From contig CAJJLI010000043.1 in assembly GCA_905192625.1 (NCBI GenBank), positions 1-9,556 of the forward strand: 9,556 bases of DNA, read 5' to 3'. Both the position numbers and the translations under genes were made by a program. This DNA is from an uncultured Clostridium sp. GTDB lineage: Bacteria; Bacillota; Clostridia; Lachnospirales; Lachnospiraceae. The notes under the pieces are model-generated. The model had not been told where the DNA came from and ran no database searches. It worked only from the letters and a program-made list of their open reading frames with translations. Shown piece after piece: positions 6,805 through 9,556 of this stretch (position 1 is the first letter of the stretch; the number at the start of each line of letters is the position of its first letter).

Positions 6805-6837
6805 ATACAAGAAATAAAACTACCCTATTTCTTGTAT
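6805..6837 (+). repeat. Perfect 12-bp hairpin at the predicted hydG transcript 5' end
   Basis: ATACAAGAAATA (6805-6816) and TATTTCTTGTAT (6826-6837) are exact inverted repeats with a 9-base loop. No T run follows, so it is not a typical intrinsic terminator. It lies about 5 bases into the predicted hydG transcript and 38 bases ahead of the ribosome binding site. An mRNA-stabilising 5' stem-loop or a protein-binding site are both possible. Confidence 0.6.
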
Positions 6838-6887
6838 AACATCTGATGAGAAAGGATTTACCTGACTCAATAAGAAAGGAAGTTAAT

Positions 6888-8306
6888 ATGTACAATGTAA
6901 AATCATCCAAAGCAGAAGAATTCATCTGCCATGAAGAAGTCTTAGAAACACTTGCATTCGCTCAAGAAAATAAACATAATGAAGCACTTATTGATGAAAT
7001 TCTTGCAAAAGCTAAGCTTCGTAAAGGCTTAACTCATAGAGAAGCAGCTGTTTTGCTGGATTGCGATATCGAAGAAAAAAACAAAGAAATATATGCACTA
7101 GCAGAACAAATTAAAAAAGATTTCTATGGCAATCGAATCGTTATGTTTGCTCCTTTATACTTATCAAATTATTGTGTGAACGGTTGCGTTTATTGTCCAT
7201 ACCACTTGAAAAACAAACATATCGCTCGTAAAAAATTAACACAAGAAGAAATCAAACGTGAAGTAATTGCACTTCAAGATATGGGACATAAACGTTTAGC
7301 ACTTGAAACTGGTGAGGATCCTATCATGAATCCTATTGAATACGTTCTTGAAAGCATAAAAACAATCTACTCCATCAAACATAAAAATGGTGCAATCCGA
7401 AGAGTAAACGTAAACATTGCAGCTACTACCGTAGAGAATTATAAAAAACTTCATGATGCAGGAATCGGAACCTACATACTCTTTCAAGAAACCTATCATA
7501 AAGAGAGCTATGAAAAACTCCATCCAACCGGACCAAAGCACGATTATGCTTATCATACAGAGGCAATGGACCGTGCGATGCAAGGTGGTATTGATGACGT
7601 TGGATTGGGTGTATTATTTGGACTTGAATTATACCGTTATGAATTTGCAGCTTTATTAATGCATGCAGAACACCTAGAAGAAACCTATGGGGTTGGCCCT
7701 CATACCATCAGCGTTCCACGAATTCGACATGCAGATGATATTGATGCAAATTCCTTTGACAATGGAATTGATGACGATACATTCGCTAAAATTGTTGCTT
7801 GTATCCGTATTTCTGTGCCATATACCGGTATGATAGTTTCCACACGTGAAAGTAAAAAGTGTAGAGAACGCCTTCTACACCTAGGTGTTTCTCAAATCAG
7901 CGGCGGTTCAAAAACAAGTGTTGGCGGTTACGTAGAGCCTGAACCTGAGGATGAAAAATCAGAACAATTTGATGTTATGGACAATCGCCCTCTTTCTGAA
8001 GTTGTAAAATGGTTGATGGAACTTGGCTATATTCCAAGCTTTTGTACGGCTTGCTATCGTGAAGGAAGAACTGGAGATCGTTTTATGAGCCTTTGTAAAA
8101 GTGGTCAGATTATTAACTGCTGCCATCCAAATTCTTTAATGACCTTACAAGAGTTTATCGAAGACTATACGGATGAAGAAGGCAAAAAAATGGGAGAAGC
8201 TTTAATAAGTCGTGAGATAGAAAAAATCACAAATCCTAAAGTAAAAGAGATTGCAATTAAGAATTTGCAAGCAATCAAACAGGGACAAAGAGATTTTAGA
8301 TTTTAG
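6888..8306 (+). CDS. hydG: [FeFe]-hydrogenase maturase HydG, tyrosine lyase (radical SAM)
   Basis: HydG cleaves tyrosine to p-cresol and dehydroglycine, then releases CO and cyanide bound to iron as the synthon for the H-cluster diiron site. The start at 6888 is preferred to the in-frame ATG at 6846 because AAGGAAG (6876-6882) sits five bases before it. This gives 472 residues, the usual HydG length. The radical SAM motif is C96-x3-C100-x2-C103 (CVNGCVYC), in the ThiH-like barrel. TGED (141-144) fits the GGE-type SAM contact. The C-terminal auxiliary cluster motif CX2CX22C is complete at C386, C389 and C412, and this distinguishes HydG from thiamine-synthesis ThiH. It follows hydE by 194 bases holding a promoter and a hairpin, and precedes hydF by 163 bases. 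Confidence 0.97.
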   Translation: MYNVKSSKAEEFICHEEVLETLAFAQENKHNEALIDEILAKAKLRKGLTHREAAVLLDCDIEEKNKEIYALAEQIKKDFYGNRIVMFAPLYLSNYCVNGCVYCPYHLKNKHIARKKLTQEEIKREVIALQDMGHKRLALETGEDPIMNPIEYVLESIKTIYSIKHKNGAIRRVNVNIAATTVENYKKLHDAGIGTYILFQETYHKESYEKLHPTGPKHDYAYHTEAMDRAMQGGIDDVGLGVLFGLELYRYEFAALLMHAEHLEETYGVGPHTISVPRIRHADDIDANSFDNGIDDDTFAKIVACIRISVPYTGMIVSTRESKKCRERLLHLGVSQISGGSKTSVGGYVEPEPEDEKSEQFDVMDNRPLSEVVKWLMELGYIPSFCTACYREGRTGDRFMSLCKSGQIINCCHPNSLMTLQEFIEDYTDEEGKKMGEALISREIEKITNPKVKEIAIKNLQAIKQGQRDFRF

Positions 8307-8320
8307 CATTCCTATGATTC

Positions 8321-8350
8321 CGTTACGTAAATGACAATTTATACGTTACG
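8321..8350. repeat. Short direct repeat CGTTACG after hydG
   Basis: CGTTACG occurs at 8321-8327 and again at 8344-8350, 23 bases apart (about two helical turns). The sequence between (TAAATGACAATTTATA) is itself partly self-complementary. It may be a protein-binding site or a chance repeat. Confidence 0.3.
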
Positions 8351-8371
8351 ATTATCTTTGGCTAAACGTTT

Positions 8372-8441
8372 TTTATGTTATAGGACAAAGTATTTATGCT
8401 TATAGTTCCTATAACATAAATATTACCTTCTAACACTTTGT
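8372..8441 (+). repeat. Perfect 13-bp hairpin with possible pseudoknot ahead of hydF
   Basis: TTTATGTTATAGG (8372-8384) pairs exactly with CCTATAACATAAA (8408-8420), with a 23-base loop. The first seven loop bases, ACAAAGT (8385-8391), are complementary to ACTTTGT (8435-8441) downstream, which would make an H-type pseudoknot. No T run follows, so this is not a standard terminator. CCTTC (8426-8430) can also pair with the hydF Shine-Dalgarno GGAGG (8460-8464), suggesting translational control. Confidence 0.55.
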
Positions 8442-8469
8442 ATAAATAAGAATAAGAACGGAGGCATTT

Positions 8470-9556
8470 ATGAGTTTAAACGATTCCCCTACCGCAGAAC
8501 GAATTCACATTGGCATCTTTGGTAAACGAAATGCAGGAAAGTCGAGTGTAATGAACGCAATAACTGGACAAGAAATTGCAATTGTTTCGGATATCAAAGG
8601 AACTACAACGGATCCAGTTTATAAAACGATGGAGTTACTTCCTTTGGGACCTGTTGTAATAATCGATACACCAGGTCTGGATGACGATAGTGACTTAGGG
8701 AATGCAAGAGTTAAAAAAGCCTATCAGATTTTAAATAAAACAGACATCGCAATCATTGTAATTGATGCAACGGTTGGCATATCCAATGAAGATGATTCTA
8801 TCATTGGGAGAATAAAAGAAAAACAGATTCCATACCTTATTGTTTATAATAAAGTGGATTTATTAACACAGGATTGTATCACTACAGAGAATGAAATTTC
8901 CGTAAGTACAACGGCAAAAACTAATATAAATGAACTAAAAGAAATGTTATGCAAAAGGTATCCAACAAAAGAGAATGATCGACGGATTATCGGTGACTTA
9001 CTAGATCCTTCCGATTTTGTTATACTTGTTGTACCAATTGACAAGGCTGCTCCAAAAGGTCGTCTTATATTACCACAACAACAAACGATACGTGACATCT
9101 TAGACTCCAATGCCACTGCCATTGTTGTAAAAGAGTATGAATTAAAAGAAACGCTAGAAAACTTAAATAAAAAACCTAAAATCGTAATTACGGATAGCCA
9201 GGTTTTTGCAAAAGTAAACGCCGATACTCCAAATGACATCCTTTTAACCTCATTTTCAATACTGTTTGCAAGATACAAAGGAGATCTTAAAACAGTCGTA
9301 CAAGGTGCAAAAGTGATAGACTCCTTAAAGGATGGCGATAAAATCTTAATCTCTGAAGGTTGCACGCATCATAGACAATGTGATGATATTGGAACTGTAA
9401 AACTACCTCGCTTCATCAAAAATTACACAAAAAAAGAGTTTCAATTTGAGTTTACAAGTGGAATGGGCTTTCCAGACGATTTATCACAGTATAAATTAAT
9501 CATTCATTGTGGCGGATGTATGTTGAATGAACGAGAAATGAAATACCGAATTGCAT
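8470..9556 (+). CDS. hydF: [FeFe]-hydrogenase maturation GTPase HydF, cut by the window end
   Basis: HydF is the scaffold GTPase that receives the diiron precursor built by HydE and HydG and delivers it to the hydrogenase. The frame is open from ATG 8470, with GGAGG (8460-8464) five bases upstream, to the last base of the window: 362 complete codons. The family is usually about 400 residues, so a few dozen are missing. The N-terminal GTPase domain has the P-loop GKRNAGKS (18-25), a GTTT switch region (44-47), DTPG (66-69) and NKVD (127-130). A dimerisation-type middle domain follows. The C-terminal iron-sulfur motif C298-x-H300-x46-C347-x2-C350 is complete and distinguishes HydF from Era and TrmE/MnmE GTPases. 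The truncation is only the window edge; no frameshift is seen. Confidence 0.96.
   Translation, partial: MSLNDSPTAERIHIGIFGKRNAGKSSVMNAITGQEIAIVSDIKGTTTDPVYKTMELLPLGPVVIIDTPGLDDDSDLGNARVKKAYQILNKTDIAIIVIDATVGISNEDDSIIGRIKEKQIPYLIVYNKVDLLTQDCITTENEISVSTTAKTNINELKEMLCKRYPTKENDRRIIGDLLDPSDFVILVVPIDKAAPKGRLILPQQQTIRDILDSNATAIVVKEYELKETLENLNKKPKIVITDSQVFAKVNADTPNDILLTSFSILFARYKGDLKTVVQGAKVIDSLKDGDKILISEGCTHHRQCDDIGTVKLPRFIKNYTKKEFQFEFTSGMGFPDDLSQYKLIIHCGGCMLNEREMKYRIA

Noticed and set aside
6846..6887. Longer hydG start at 6846
   Set aside because: No ribosome binding site upstream, while AAGGAAG sits five bases before the ATG at 6888. The shorter product has the normal HydG length.
8379..8446. 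Promoter for hydF among several TATAAA/TATAGG-like hexamers
   Set aside because: None has a -35 hexamer at 16-18 bases; the best pair (TTGGCT/TATAGG) has 15 bases and overlaps the hairpin. Read-through from hydG is simpler.
8844..9365. Minus-strand open frame of 173 codons
   Set aside because: It lies wholly antisense to hydF, whose GTPase and iron-sulfur motifs are unmistakable. The reverse frame has no ribosome binding site or recognisable domain.

Overview
This is an AT-rich, low-GC Gram-positive window. Shine-Dalgarno sites are strong (GGAGG, AAGGAAG), a T-box leader is present, there is an S-layer-homology surface protein, and all three [FeFe]-hydrogenase maturases are found. Together these indicate an anaerobic, fermentative member of the Clostridia, plausibly a Lachnospiraceae or Lachnoclostridium-like organism. 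The genus is inferred from protein style and was not searched.

Layout. Bases 1-212 hold no gene, only AT-rich sequence ending in a good promoter (178-206). A serine T-box riboswitch (226-448) with a visible UCC specifier, a UGGC acceptor-pairing bulge and an intrinsic terminator controls serS (567-1844, +). SerS is a complete but divergent seryl-tRNA synthetase, and its own terminator follows. A stand-alone SAM-dependent methyltransferase (2177-2941, +) comes next. It converges on a large secreted protein with YcdB/YcdC-type repeats and S-layer-homology modules (5322 to 3124, -). A hairpin at 2957-3015 can terminate both.

From 5335 onward everything points right and concerns the [FeFe]-hydrogenase H-cluster: hydE (5653-6693), hydG (6888-8306) and hydF (8470 to beyond the window end). 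HydG cleaves tyrosine to supply the CO and cyanide ligands as an iron synthon. HydE processes that synthon towards the diiron unit. HydF is the GTPase scaffold that carries the diiron precursor to the hydrogenase. All the diagnostic cysteines are present. No hydrogenase structural gene is in the window.

The most interesting unexplained sequence is between the hyd genes. hydE has a promoter (5417-5445) followed by a leader of about 200 nt. This leader contains an 8-bp long-range helix whose 3' strand is also part of a downstream intrinsic terminator, as in a riboswitch or attenuator, and I could not assign it to a known class. hydG appears to have its own promoter, with a perfect 12-bp hairpin at the predicted transcript 5' end. 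The hydG-hydF gap holds a perfect 13-bp hairpin whose loop can pair with sequence just upstream of the hydF ribosome binding site. All RNA structures were paired by eye, not computed.
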